Assembly (NCBI RefSeq): GCF_001953975.1
Contig: NZ_MBEJ01000122.1
Span: 1-64,000 of the forward strand
DNA: 64,000 bases
Source of the DNA: Mycobacterium sp. NS-7484
GTDB taxonomy: Bacteria > Actinomycetota > Actinomycetes > Mycobacteriales > Mycobacteriaceae
Direction of reading: 5' to 3'
A model generated the notes under the pieces. The model worked only from the letters and a program-made list of their open reading frames with translations, did no database searches and was not told the origin of the DNA. Both the position numbers and the translations under genes were made by a program. Within the stretch, counting starts at the first letter, position 1. Every line of letters begins with the position of its first letter. Shown in pieces: positions 46,622 through 54,996 of the stretch.

Positions 46622-47065
46622 ATGGGGCGTCAGGTTTTCGACGACAAGCTGTTGGCCTTGATCGGCGGCAATTCCTTGGGAGTGCTGGCGACGATCAAAC
46701 AGGACGGTCGTCCACAGCTGTCGAATGTCTCGTACTACTTCGACCCCCGCGCGCAGCAGATCCAGGTGTCGATCACCGAACCGCGGGCCAAGACCCGCAA
46801 CCTGCGGCGCGATCCGCGCGCGTCCATCCACGTCAGCTCCGACGACGGCTGGTCCTACGCGGTGGCCGAGGGCGACGCGATCCTCACCCCGCCCGCCGCA
46901 GCGCCCGACGACGACACGGTCGAGGGGCTTATCGCCTTGTACCGCAACATCGCCGGTGAACATCCGGACTGGGACGATTACCGCCGCGTTATGGTCGACG
47001 ACCGCCGGGTGCTGCTGACACTGCCCATCACACACGTTTATGGGATGCCGCCGGGCCGTCGATAG
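46622..47065 (+). CDS. PPOX-class F420-binding protein (Rv1155-like)
   Basis: The 147-aa split-barrel flavin/deazaflavin protein is exactly the length of Rv1155 and shares blocks I recall from it: VFDDKLLALIGGNSLGVLAT, AKTRNLRRDPRASIHV, DDGWSYAVAEG, HPDWDDYRRVMVDDRRVLLT. Rv1155 binds coenzyme F420; relatives reduce small molecules. ATG 46622 is supported by -10 spacing. It stands alone, followed by the DUF5302 gene after 15 bp. Confidence 0.93.
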   Translation: MGRQVFDDKLLALIGGNSLGVLATIKQDGRPQLSNVSYYFDPRAQQIQVSITEPRAKTRNLRRDPRASIHVSSDDGWSYAVAEGDAILTPPAAAPDDDTVEGLIALYRNIAGEHPDWDDYRRVMVDDRRVLLTLPITHVYGMPPGRR

Positions 47066-47068
47066 CGT

Positions 47069-47074
47069 TACGCT
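47069..47074 (+). promoter_or_regulatory. -10 element TACGCT of the DUF5302 gene (leaderless)
   Basis: TACGCT ends 6 nt before ATG 47081 and lies just downstream of the PPOX stop, so this small gene probably has its own promoter. Confidence 0.45.
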
Positions 47075-47080
47075 GCGCCT

Positions 47081-47251
47081 ATGGCTGACGACAAACCGGA
47101 AGACGACAACAAGCGCAAGTTCCGGGAGGCGCTGGAGCGGAAGAAGTCGCAGTCGTCGGGCGGCGCTGCACACAAGGACGGCGGTCGTTCTCAGCCGCGG
47201 GCCCACGGTCCGGTGGAGAACCGGCGCGAATTCCGCCGCAAGAGCGGGTAA
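47081..47251 (+). CDS. DUF5302 small basic protein (56 aa)
   Basis: The sequence MADDKPEDDNKRKFREALER continues KKSQSSGGAAHKDGGRSQPR and ends AHGPVENRREFRRKSG. This acidic-then-basic disordered protein is an actinobacterial DUF5302 family member, function unknown. It ends 9 bp before hairpin H6. Confidence 0.82.
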   Translation: MADDKPEDDNKRKFREALERKKSQSSGGAAHKDGGRSQPRAHGPVENRREFRRKSG

Positions 47252-47260
47252 CCACGCACG

Positions 47261-47316
47261 CGAGGGTGCACACAGATCGCGAAATACCGCAGAATCACGA
47301 TCTGTGTGCACCCTCG
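47261..47316. repeat. Palindromic hairpin, family B-like (H6)
   Basis: CGAGGGTGCACACAGATCG (47261-47279) and CGATCTGTGTGCACCCTCG (47298-47316) are perfect 19-bp complements with an 18-nt loop. It lies between convergent genes ending at 47251 and 47322. Confidence 0.8.
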
Positions 47317-47321
47317 GCGCG

Positions 47322-48635
47322 TTATTTGTCGGCGAGTGCGCGGGCGGCCACGAGCGCCACCAGCATCACCGCCACGCAGTACACACCCTGATCCTTCAGG
47401 CCCCACGCCACCGAGGTCAGCGTCGCCGCACCGGCCACACACAGCAGCAGGCCCACGGCGGCGCTGCGAACTCCGGTACTGCTCACCACGCCGCCGTCCC
47501 ACCGGGGCAGCGGGTTGTTCTCCAAGGGGCGCAGGGCGACGAAGGCGAGCGCGACCAGGCCGGCCATCAGCGCCAGTTGCACTATCGACAGGGCCACGAA
47601 GCCAGGGGCGGACGGGTCGTAACGGTCCAGGCCGAGGTAGTCGAACACCAGGTGCACGCCCAGCAGCAGCGGCATGTGCCACAGGTACAGCGTCATCGCC
47701 CCGGAGTTGCCGATCGCGGTCAGCCACCACACCCGTGGCCGCTGTGCCCACCGGTTGATCGCCGGCGCCGCGGCAATTGCGAACGCGCACATCATGATTG
47801 CGTGGCCGGCCAGCAGCAATGACGGCGGCGTCATGTTCTTCAGCTGCTGGGTCTCGATGCCCACCAGGCTCAGCTCGTAGGGCCCGAAGTACAGCAGCGC
47901 CAGGTTCACCCCGAGCATGCCGACCCCGATCTTGAGCGCGGCCCCGCTGGACAGCAGGTTGCGCCGGTAGGCCACCCCGAACATGCCGGGGATCAACCAC
48001 ACCACGGTGTTGAGATAGCCCAGCGAGGCGTAGCCGTCGAGATTGATCCGGACCGCGTCGATGGCCGCGATGAACGCATAGGTGCTGATGATCGCCCCGG
48101 CTAACTGGGCCGTGGTCGTAATGCGCGCCAGCAGCGGCACGGCGGCCAGCACCAGCACGTAAGCGCCGAGGAACCACAGCAACTGGATCGAGATGCCGGC
48201 GACCGGCTCGTAGACGTGCTCGGGCAGCACGAACCGCAACACCGCGAGGGCGGCGGTCCAGAACGCCAGGTAGTAGAACACCGGGCGGTACAGCCGGGTG
48301 CACCGTTTCAGCAGCCAGCCACCCCAGGAAGAGCCCGGTCGCCACGACTGCACCGAGGCGGCCACCCCGGCGAAGAAGAACAGCGGCATGATCTGGAAGA
48401 TCCACGTCAGCGCCTGAAACACGGTGGACGCGGTGAGCAGGTTGCTCCAGATGAACACGTCATCGCGGATGGTGCTGGTGGCCATGATGGTGTGCCCGAA
48501 CACCACACCGACGAGCGAGACGATGCGGATGACGTCGATGGCCCGGTCCCGGTCCGGCGGAGTCTGGGCCTCGACCTCGGCGGGGGACGGGAACAGCCCG
48601 GCTTTTGCGGGGGCTGGGTCAGCGGCAATGGTCAT
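47322..48635 (-). CDS. Acyltransferase-3 family membrane protein
   Basis: The 437-aa protein has about ten to eleven transmembrane helices. The acyltransferase-3 N-terminal block is RDRAIDVIRIVSLVGVVFGH (His after TM1), then TWIFQIMPLFFFAGVAASVQ and the basic loop LLKRCTRLYRPVFYY. The family moves acetyl or acyl groups onto extracellular sugars or lipids. ATG 48635 (MTIAADPAPAKAGLF). It is 35 bp downstream of the MFS gene and probably co-transcribed. Confidence 0.85.
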   Translation of the reverse strand: MTIAADPAPAKAGLFPSPAEVEAQTPPDRDRAIDVIRIVSLVGVVFGHTIMATSTIRDDVFIWSNLLTASTVFQALTWIFQIMPLFFFAGVAASVQSWRPGSSWGGWLLKRCTRLYRPVFYYLAFWTAALAVLRFVLPEHVYEPVAGISIQLLWFLGAYVLVLAAVPLLARITTTAQLAGAIISTYAFIAAIDAVRINLDGYASLGYLNTVVWLIPGMFGVAYRRNLLSSGAALKIGVGMLGVNLALLYFGPYELSLVGIETQQLKNMTPPSLLLAGHAIMMCAFAIAAAPAINRWAQRPRVWWLTAIGNSGAMTLYLWHMPLLLGVHLVFDYLGLDRYDPSAPGFVALSIVQLALMAGLVALAFVALRPLENNPLPRWDGGVVSSTGVRSAAVGLLLCVAGAATLTSVAWGLKDQGVYCVAVMLVALVAARALADK

Positions 48636-48670
48636 GACGGCAACGCTATGGCCTTGCAGCTGCGTAGTCC

Positions 48671-49861
48671 CTAGGTAGAAATACCGGACTTGTCGCGGGA
48701 CTCCCGGATCAGGATGGCGACCAGACAGATCGCGGCCAGCCCGGCAACACCGATCGCGAAGGCGACGCCGGCGGTGCGTAGACCCAGAGCTTGTGCGGCC
48801 AGGCCTTCGCCGATCACCGGCAGCGAGATCGCCACATAGGCGACGACGAAGTAGGTAGAGCTGACCTCGGCGCGACGCTCGGCCGGGGCGAGTTCGGCCA
48901 CCGCGGCCAGGCCCCGACTGAAGCTCATGCCCTGGCCGATACCGGACACCACGGCCGCCGCGAGAAGCCCGACGAGCGAGGAAAAGAACAGTGCCGCAGT
49001 CAGAATCGCCATACCTGCGATCAGCAGCGCGCACCCGACGGCCACCGCGCGACCGGTGTCCATCCGGTTCGCGAACACCTGGGTGACCGCCGAGGCGGCA
49101 AAGATCGAACAGGCGATCGCGCCCGCCACGGCGTGGTTGTCGATCCCGATCACCGTGGCCAGAAACGACGGAGCCACCGCGGTGTACATCCCCGTCACGG
49201 CGAATCCGGCGAAGGCTGCCAGCGCCGCGATGACGAACACCGTCCGGACCTCCGCGGGCACGGACAGGCGCTGCAGCCCGATCCGGCCGGTGCGCGCCGA
49301 GGTCTCCGGGACGACGAACACCGCCACCGCAGCCACGAGCGCCAGGCCGATGTGGATCAGGAAGGGCAGTTGCAGCGGGTGCGGTGCGTATTGGACCAGC
49401 AGGCCGGCCAGCAGCGGGCCGGCGCCCAGCCCACCGATGTTGGCGACGGTGGCCACCGCCGCGGCCCGGCTCTTCCACGCCGGCGGGGCGGCCTCGATGA
49501 CAGCTGCGGTGGCGGTGCCGGTGAACACACCCGCCGACAGGCCGGAGAGCACCCGTCCGATCAGCAGCACCGGCACCGAGTCGGCGAACAGGAACACCAC
49601 CGCGCTGGCCAAAGCAAACCCGATGCCCGCCAGCAGCACCGGGCGTCGGCCGACCACATCGGACCACCGGCCGAAGACCAGGAGCGCGAAGAGCACGCCG
49701 CCGGCATACGTCGCGTAGATGATGGTGGTGGTCAGGACCGCGAAATGCATCTCTTGGCCGTAGAGCGCATACATCGGGGTCGGCAGGGTGGTGCCGACCA
49801 TGATGGCCGCGAACGCGTAGGCAAGGAGGGGGAAGGCGAAACGCCCCCGGGACTTGGGCAT
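48671..49861 (-). CDS. MFS transporter
   Basis: The 396-aa protein has 12 predicted helices. Motif A is VFGRWSDVVGRRPVLLAGIG and there is a motif-C-like GGLGAGPLLAGLL (TM5), pointing to a drug/H+ antiporter of the 12-TM group. Start ATG 49861 (MPKSRGRFAFPLLAYAFAAI). Hairpin H7 separates it from the upstream symporter gene, so it may be a separate unit with the acyltransferase. Substrate unknown. Confidence 0.82.
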   Translation of the reverse strand: MPKSRGRFAFPLLAYAFAAIMVGTTLPTPMYALYGQEMHFAVLTTTIIYATYAGGVLFALLVFGRWSDVVGRRPVLLAGIGFALASAVVFLFADSVPVLLIGRVLSGLSAGVFTGTATAAVIEAAPPAWKSRAAAVATVANIGGLGAGPLLAGLLVQYAPHPLQLPFLIHIGLALVAAVAVFVVPETSARTGRIGLQRLSVPAEVRTVFVIAALAAFAGFAVTGMYTAVAPSFLATVIGIDNHAVAGAIACSIFAASAVTQVFANRMDTGRAVAVGCALLIAGMAILTAALFFSSLVGLLAAAVVSGIGQGMSFSRGLAAVAELAPAERRAEVSSTYFVVAYVAISLPVIGEGLAAQALGLRTAGVAFAIGVAGLAAICLVAILIRESRDKSGIST

Positions 49862-49898
49862 GTGCCATTGAAACGTGCCGGGGGCGCCGGAGCTTCCC

Positions 49899-49955
49899 CG
49901 AATGCGACGCTATGGCTGCCGGGATTGCTCCCGAACAGCCACAGCGTCGCATTCG
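49899..49955. terminator. Long hairpin between symporter and MFS genes (H7)
   Basis: CGAATGCGACGCTATGGCTG (49899-49918) pairs with CAGCCACAGCGTCGCATTCG (49936-49955) at 19/20, and the loop itself contains a further 5-bp stem (CGGGA/TCCCG). It lies 8 bp downstream of the symporter stop (minus strand). Confidence 0.65.
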
Positions 49956-49962
49956 AGACCGA

Positions 49963-51594
49963 TTAGTGGGCGACGGCCTTCTCGGCGCCCACACCCGTCA
50001 GCGAGCGCACCTCCATCTCGGCATTGAGCTCGGGGTCCCCGGTGTCGGGTGAGGTGAGCGTGCCGATGATGCCGAGGACGAACGCCAGCGGGATGGACAC
50101 GATGCCGGGGTTGGCCAGCGGGAAGAAATCGAAGTCCGCGCCGGGGATCATCGCGGTCTTGCTGCCCGACACCGCGGGGGAGAACACGATCAGCACGATG
50201 GTCGAGATCAGGCCGCCGTACATGCTCCACAACGCGCCGCGGGTGTTGAACCGCTTCCAGTACAGCGAGTAGACGATCGTCGGCAGGTTGGCCGCCGCGG
50301 CCACTGCGAACGCCAGCGCCACCAGGAACGCCACGTTCTGACCGTTGGCGAGGATGCCCAGGCCGATCGCGAACACGCCCAGCACCACCGCGGTGATGCG
50401 GGATACTTTCACCTGCTCGGCCTCAGATACCTTGTGGGACTTCAGAACCGAGGCGTAGATGTCGTGGGCGAAGGAGGCCGAGGCCGTGATGGTCAGACCG
50501 GCCACCACCGCGAGGATCGTCGCGAACGCCACCGCCGAGATGACCCCGAGCAGGATGACGCCGCCGAGCTCGAAGGCCAGCAACGGGGCCGCGGAGTTGA
50601 CCCCACCGGCCGCGCCGAGGATGCGGTCCGGGCCGACGAGGGCGGCCGCACCATAACCCAGCACCAAGGTGAACAGGTAGAACGCACCGATCAGCGCGAT
50701 CGCCCAAACCACCGACCGCCGAGCCTCTTTCGCCGTCGGCACGGTGTAGAACCGCATCAACACATGCGGCAGGCCCGCGGTGCCCAGCACCAACGCCAGC
50801 GCCAGCGAGATGAAGTTGATCTGTGAGGTGAACGAGCCGCCGTATTGCGCACCGGGGGCCAGGACGTCCCGCTCGGCGACACCCTTGGTGGTGGCACCGG
50901 AGATCGCCGACTGCGCCGAGCCAAGGATCTCGGAAAAGTTCAGCCCGAACTTGCTCAGCACCATCACCGTCATCAGCGCAGCACCGGCGATCAGCAGTAC
51001 CGCCTTGATGATCTGCACCCAGGTGGTGCCTTTCATCCCGCCGACCAGGACGTAGACGATCATCAGGATGCCGACGACGGCGATCACGATCGACTGCCCG
51101 GTCCGGCTGTTGACGTCGAGCAGCAGCGCGACCAGGCCACCCGCGCCGGCCATCTGGGCCAGCAGGTAGAACAACGACACCGTCAGGGTCGAGATGGCCG
51201 CGGCCAGCCGGACCGGACGCTGCTTGAGCCGGAAGCTCAGCACGTCGGCCATGGTGAATTTGCCGGTGTTGCGCAGCAATTCGGCCACCAGCAGCAGGGC
51301 CACCAGCCAGGCCACCAGGAACCCGATCGAGTAGAGGAAGCCGTCGTAGCCATAGACGGCGATGGCCCCGGCGATGCCGAGGAAGCTGGCCGCCGACAGG
51401 TAGTCACCGGCGATGGCGATGCCGTTCTGCGGGCCGGAGAAACCGCGGCCCCCGGTGAAGAATTCGTCGGCGGTGGCGTTGCGCTTGCTGGCCTTGATCA
51501 CCACGACCATGGTGACCACGACGAACAGGCTGAAGATGCCGATGTTGGCGACGGGGTTGCCGACGGTCTCGGCCGCGAGAATCGTGGTGGTCAT
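49963..51594 (-). CDS. Sodium:solute symporter, ActP/MctC-like monocarboxylate transporter
   Basis: The 543-aa SSS protein has 13 predicted helices. Signatures are GGRGFSGPQNGIAIAGDYLS followed by AASFLGIAG (TM1-2 Na+/substrate region), LGTAGLPHVLMRFYTVPTAK and LTITASASFAHDIYASVLKS. ActP/MctC transporters carry acetate, pyruvate or propionate. ATG 51594 overlaps the DUF485 stop by 4 bp, a coupling typical for these transporters. Confidence 0.9.
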   Translation of the reverse strand: MTTTILAAETVGNPVANIGIFSLFVVVTMVVVIKASKRNATADEFFTGGRGFSGPQNGIAIAGDYLSAASFLGIAGAIAVYGYDGFLYSIGFLVAWLVALLLVAELLRNTGKFTMADVLSFRLKQRPVRLAAAISTLTVSLFYLLAQMAGAGGLVALLLDVNSRTGQSIVIAVVGILMIVYVLVGGMKGTTWVQIIKAVLLIAGAALMTVMVLSKFGLNFSEILGSAQSAISGATTKGVAERDVLAPGAQYGGSFTSQINFISLALALVLGTAGLPHVLMRFYTVPTAKEARRSVVWAIALIGAFYLFTLVLGYGAAALVGPDRILGAAGGVNSAAPLLAFELGGVILLGVISAVAFATILAVVAGLTITASASFAHDIYASVLKSHKVSEAEQVKVSRITAVVLGVFAIGLGILANGQNVAFLVALAFAVAAAANLPTIVYSLYWKRFNTRGALWSMYGGLISTIVLIVFSPAVSGSKTAMIPGADFDFFPLANPGIVSIPLAFVLGIIGTLTSPDTGDPELNAEMEVRSLTGVGAEKAVAH

Positions 51595-51935
51595 CGGGTG
51601 CCTTCCAGTTCTTCGCGGATGGCCGTCGCCCGCGGGTCGAGCTCGCGGTTGGCGAAGCGTACGTACAGACCGGTGATGAGGAACGTGGTCAGGAACTGGC
51701 CCAGCCCGATCAGCAGGCCGACGTTGATGTTGCCGAACACCTCGATGGCCATGAAGTCGTGGGCGAACGCGCCCAGCGCCACGTACAGCCCGTACCAGAG
51801 CAGGAAAAACGCCGTCATGGGGAAGACGAAGCGGCGCAGTCGGTTACGCAGTTCCTGGAATTCAGGACTGGCCTGCGTGGCGAGGAATTGCTCGCCGGTC
51901 GGGGCAACCCTCTCGGGAAGGTCGATTTCGGGCAC
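51591..51935 (-). CDS. DUF485 membrane protein (MctB-like)
   Basis: The 114-aa protein has two transmembrane helices (FVFPMTAFFLLWYGLYVALG and NINVGLLIGLGQFLTTFLIT). DUF485 proteins pair with ActP/MctC symporters, as mctB-mctC in Corynebacterium, and their role is probably in assembly or transport. GTG 51935 (VPEIDLPERVAP) has AGGAG 6 nt upstream. Confidence 0.88.
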   Translation of the reverse strand: MPEIDLPERVAPTGEQFLATQASPEFQELRNRLRRFVFPMTAFFLLWYGLYVALGAFAHDFMAIEVFGNINVGLLIGLGQFLTTFLITGLYVRFANRELDPRATAIREELEGTR

Positions 51936-51975
51936 CGGTACTCCTGACAGTCGGCTGTGAGGGAACTGGGCACCG

Positions 51976-51981
51976 AACCTA
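51976..51981 (-). promoter_or_regulatory. -10-like TAGGTT (minus strand) for the DUF485-SSS pair
   Basis: Read on the minus strand TAGGTT gives a leader of ~30 nt before GTG 51935. It suggests a separate promoter for this cassette inside the 148-bp gap. Confidence 0.35.
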
Positions 51982-52023
51982 ATTGAGAGGTGGGTCACAG
52001 GGCGCGGGTATCGGCCGTCGATA

Positions 52024-52051
52024 CGCCGAATTCGGGCGTGGTTGCGCCGAA
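52024..52051. promoter_or_regulatory. Direct repeats CGCCGAA spaced 21 bp, candidate LytTR activator site
   Basis: CGCCGAA occurs at 52024-52030 and 52045-52051, exactly two helical turns apart, 43-75 bp upstream of the -10-like TAGGTT. LytTR regulators bind pairs of direct repeats ~21 bp apart on one helix face. Assignment to the local LytTR protein is inference. Confidence 0.4.
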
Positions 52052-52083
52052 CGGTCGGTCGTCGGGGCTGAGCGGCAGGCGGC

Positions 52084-53814
52084 TCAGCCGGTGGGGAGGC
52101 GCTCGATACCCAGACCGAGCCGCTCGGGCACGTGCATGCGCGCGAAGATCTGCGCGACGCCGGGGGTGGGTCGGGTGACCAGGCTGACCCCGACCATGGT
52201 GAGAACAGCGATCGGCACGCTGACCGCGGCGGGATAGTCGACCATCACCGCGGGCCAGCCGCCGAGAAGGGCGTCGTCCACGCCACCGGTGATCGCCACG
52301 AGGACCGCCCCGCCGCATACCGACCCGCCGACCACGAGACCGCATGCCGCGCCCACCGCGGTCAGGCCGCGCCACCAGATGCCGAGCACCAGTAGCGGGC
52401 ACAATGTGGACGCCGCGACGGCGAAGGCCAGACCGACGCTTCGGGACAGCTCCAGCCCGGACACCATCAGTGACAACGGGATCGGGATCAGTCCGCCGAC
52501 CACCGCCGCCACCCGGAAGTCGCGCACCCGGCCGCGCAGCACGTCGGTGGCCAAGGCGCCGGCGATGCTGACCAGCAGCCCGGACGACGTGGCCAGAAAT
52601 GCCGCGATGGCGCCGGCGGCCACGAGGGCGCCCAGCAGTTGTCCGCCGACCCCGCCGACGGCTGCCCCCGGCGCCAAAAGCACTGCGGCGTCGGCGGTTC
52701 CGGTGATCAACAGCTGGGGAACGTACAGCCGCGAGAACACCCCGAGCAGGACCGGGAAGAGGTAGAACACCGACAGCAACGCCACCACCGCCAGGGCCGT
52801 GCGGCGCGCGGCCTGCCCGTCGGGGTTCGTGTAGAAGCGGACCAGCACATGAGGCAGACCGAGGGTGCCCAGGAATGTCGCCACGATGATCGACAACACC
52901 TGATAGAGCGGATGTCCGCCGCCCAGGCCGCCACCGGAGGCGATCCACTCACTGCCGGTGCCCGGGGTGCCGGCCACGACGGGCGTTGCGGCACCGGCGG
53001 CCAAGGTCAGCGCGGTACCCGCGCCGAGGGTGTGCTGCCCCGGCGCGGTGATCGTGGCGGAGTCGACGTGGCGGCCGTCCAGATCGCCGGTCACGGTGAT
53101 TCCGGCCGGTTCGATGACCTGCACGACGACGTCGGTCTCGATCTGGACGGTGGTCTGATGTTGCACGGTCGGCGGCAGTGGGCCGCCCAATTCGCCGCGG
53201 TCACCGACGAACAATCCCAGCAGCGCCAACGCGGGGATGGCGACTGCAGTGAGCTTGAGCCAGTACTGGAACGCCTGCACGAACGTGATCGACCGCATGC
53301 CGCCCGCCACCACATTCATGATCACGATGGCCCCCACCGACAGGGGGCCGATCCAGACCGGAACGCCCAGAAGCGTTTTCAGGGCCAACCCGGCGCCCTG
53401 ATACTGCGGCGCCAGGTAGAACAGGCAGATCATCACCACCACAAGCATGGCGACCTTGCGCAATCCGACCGAGCCCAACCGGAATTCGGCGAAGTCCGGC
53501 ACGGTGTAGGCCCCCGACCGGCGCAGTGGCGCTGCCACGAACAACAGCAGGCCCAGATATCCCGCGGTGAAACCGACCGGGTACCACAGCGCGTCGGCGC
53601 CATATTTGGCGATCAGCCCGGCCACCCCGAGAAACGAAGCCGCCGAGAGATATTCACCGGAAATCGCGGCGGCGTTCCACTGCGGTCCGATGCTGCGGGA
53701 GGCGACCAGGAAGTCCGACGTGGTGCGCGACAGGCGGACGCCGTACATACCGATCACGATGGTGGCGACCGCGGCGAACAGGAGTGCGGCGGCGGTCAAC
53801 GGGGCGCCGGTCAT
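52084..53814 (-). CDS. Sodium:solute symporter, MctC-like, with large extracytoplasmic insert
   Basis: The 576-aa SSS protein has RSIGPQWNAAAISGEYLSAA followed by SFLGVAG and TFLGTLGLPHVLVRFYTNPD. Between transmembrane segments ~6 and 7 (residues ~204-303) it has a ~100-residue hydrophilic insert (QTTVQIETDVVVQVIEPAGI onward), about twice that of the symporter at 49963. The insert could be a substrate-binding or partner-docking element. It overlaps the upstream small membrane gene by 4 bp. Confidence 0.85.
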   Translation of the reverse strand: MTGAPLTAAALLFAAVATIVIGMYGVRLSRTTSDFLVASRSIGPQWNAAAISGEYLSAASFLGVAGLIAKYGADALWYPVGFTAGYLGLLLFVAAPLRRSGAYTVPDFAEFRLGSVGLRKVAMLVVVMICLFYLAPQYQGAGLALKTLLGVPVWIGPLSVGAIVIMNVVAGGMRSITFVQAFQYWLKLTAVAIPALALLGLFVGDRGELGGPLPPTVQHQTTVQIETDVVVQVIEPAGITVTGDLDGRHVDSATITAPGQHTLGAGTALTLAAGAATPVVAGTPGTGSEWIASGGGLGGGHPLYQVLSIIVATFLGTLGLPHVLVRFYTNPDGQAARRTALAVVALLSVFYLFPVLLGVFSRLYVPQLLITGTADAAVLLAPGAAVGGVGGQLLGALVAAGAIAAFLATSSGLLVSIAGALATDVLRGRVRDFRVAAVVGGLIPIPLSLMVSGLELSRSVGLAFAVAASTLCPLLVLGIWWRGLTAVGAACGLVVGGSVCGGAVLVAITGGVDDALLGGWPAVMVDYPAAVSVPIAVLTMVGVSLVTRPTPGVAQIFARMHVPERLGLGIERLPTG

Positions 53815-54209
53815 GGTTCGCTGTCGACCACCCGGACGAAATCCCGTTCGCCCTGCTCGGCCAGCCGGACATACATCCGTCCCACGCCGTACAACAGCGG
53901 GTAGAGCAGTCCGGCCAGGATCAGCCAGTTGAGCCGGATCCCGAACACGCTGAGCGCGGCCAGATCCGGCACCAGGGCGTTGACGAGTACGAGTGTCACG
54001 ACGATCGTCACCACCACCGCGGTGAGCCGCAGCGCGAGTCCCAGCTGGGTGCGCACCAGCCCGCGAACCAGGGCGTCGCCCACCTGGGTCTGCTCGGCGA
54101 CTTCGACGCGGGTGCGCACCATGCGGGCGCCGCGGCGGTGGGCGAGGACCACGCGCTCGCGCGCGGGCCGCCCAGAGGATCCGGCGGCGGGCCGGGGGCG
54201 CTCACTCAT
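53811..54209 (-). CDS. Small membrane partner of the SSS symporter (DUF485-like)
   Basis: The 132-aa protein has a basic N-terminal ~55 residues (GRPARERVVLAHRRGARMVR) and two helices (LRLTAVVVTIVVTLVLVNAL and LNWLILAGLLYPLLYGVGRM), then a short tail. Same gene position and topology as DUF485 before the other symporter. Overlaps the regulator gene by 8 bp and the symporter by 4 bp, so all are one operon. Confidence 0.72.
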   Translation of the reverse strand: MSERPRPAAGSSGRPARERVVLAHRRGARMVRTRVEVAEQTQVGDALVRGLVRTQLGLALRLTAVVVTIVVTLVLVNALVPDLAALSVFGIRLNWLILAGLLYPLLYGVGRMYVRLAEQGERDFVRVVDSEP

Positions 54210-54996
54210 CGGTGCCCGCCGGTTTCAGTGAGCGCATCGGGTCACGGACCAGCCGGTCGCGCAGTTCGCGTGCCTGTCGGCGGCTCACCGGTAACTCGAC
54301 CGCGGGTGAGGACCCGTTGGCGCGCAACCGCACCAGTACGGCGCCGTCGGCGCTTCGCAGACCGGTCACTTGCCGCAAAGACACCAGATATGAGCGGTGG
54401 ATGCGCTGGAAGCCATGATCGCGCCATCGGGTTTCCAAGGTGCTCAACGGTATTCGAACCAGATGCGCACCAGTGGCCGAGTGCAGCCGGGCGTAGTCGC
54501 CTTCGGCCTCGACCCAGCCGATGCTGTCGCGGGGCACCAGATGGGTGATGCCGCCCAGCTCGGCGGGGATGACGTTCCAGTCCTGATCGTCGTGCGCCGC
54601 AGCCCCACCGCCGTGGGCGGTTGCGGTGCCGGCGGCCACGCGTCGCACCGCCTCGTCGAGCCGGTTCTGCCGGATCGGCTTGAGCAGGTAGTCGACGGCA
54701 CCGACGTCGAAGGCGGCCACCGCTTTGTCCTCGTGGGCGGTCACGAACACCACGGCCGGGCGGTGCGCGTAATTGGCCAGCACCCCGGCCAATTCGATGC
54801 CCGACAGGCCGGGCATGTTGATGTCGAGGAACACCGCGTCGATGGCGTGCTGATTGAGTTCACGCAGCGCCGAGGTGGCGTCGGATGCGGTGTACACGTC
54901 GGCGACGTCGGGGTGTCGGCCCAACAGGTAGGCGAGCTCGTCGAGGGCGGGAGCCTCGTCGTCGACGGCCAGGACGGTCAGTTTCGCGCTCGTCAT
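54202..54996 (-). CDS. LytTR-family response regulator
   Basis: The 264-aa regulator has a receiver domain with D12/D13, phospho-acceptor D58 (VFLDINMPG) and K106 (LLKPIR). The C-terminal LytTR DNA-binding domain has DSIGWVEAEGDYARLHSATG and HRSYLVSLRQVTGLR. It pairs with the LytS-like kinase upstream (4-bp overlap). In E. coli the BtsSR and YpdAB systems of this kind sense pyruvate and activate transporter genes, which fits the symporter genes downstream. Confidence 0.92.
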   Translation of the reverse strand: MTSAKLTVLAVDDEAPALDELAYLLGRHPDVADVYTASDATSALRELNQHAIDAVFLDINMPGLSGIELAGVLANYAHRPAVVFVTAHEDKAVAAFDVGAVDYLLKPIRQNRLDEAVRRVAAGTATAHGGGAAAHDDQDWNVIPAELGGITHLVPRDSIGWVEAEGDYARLHSATGAHLVRIPLSTLETRWRDHGFQRIHRSYLVSLRQVTGLRSADGAVLVRLRANGSSPAVELPVSRRQARELRDRLVRDPMRSLKPAGTDE

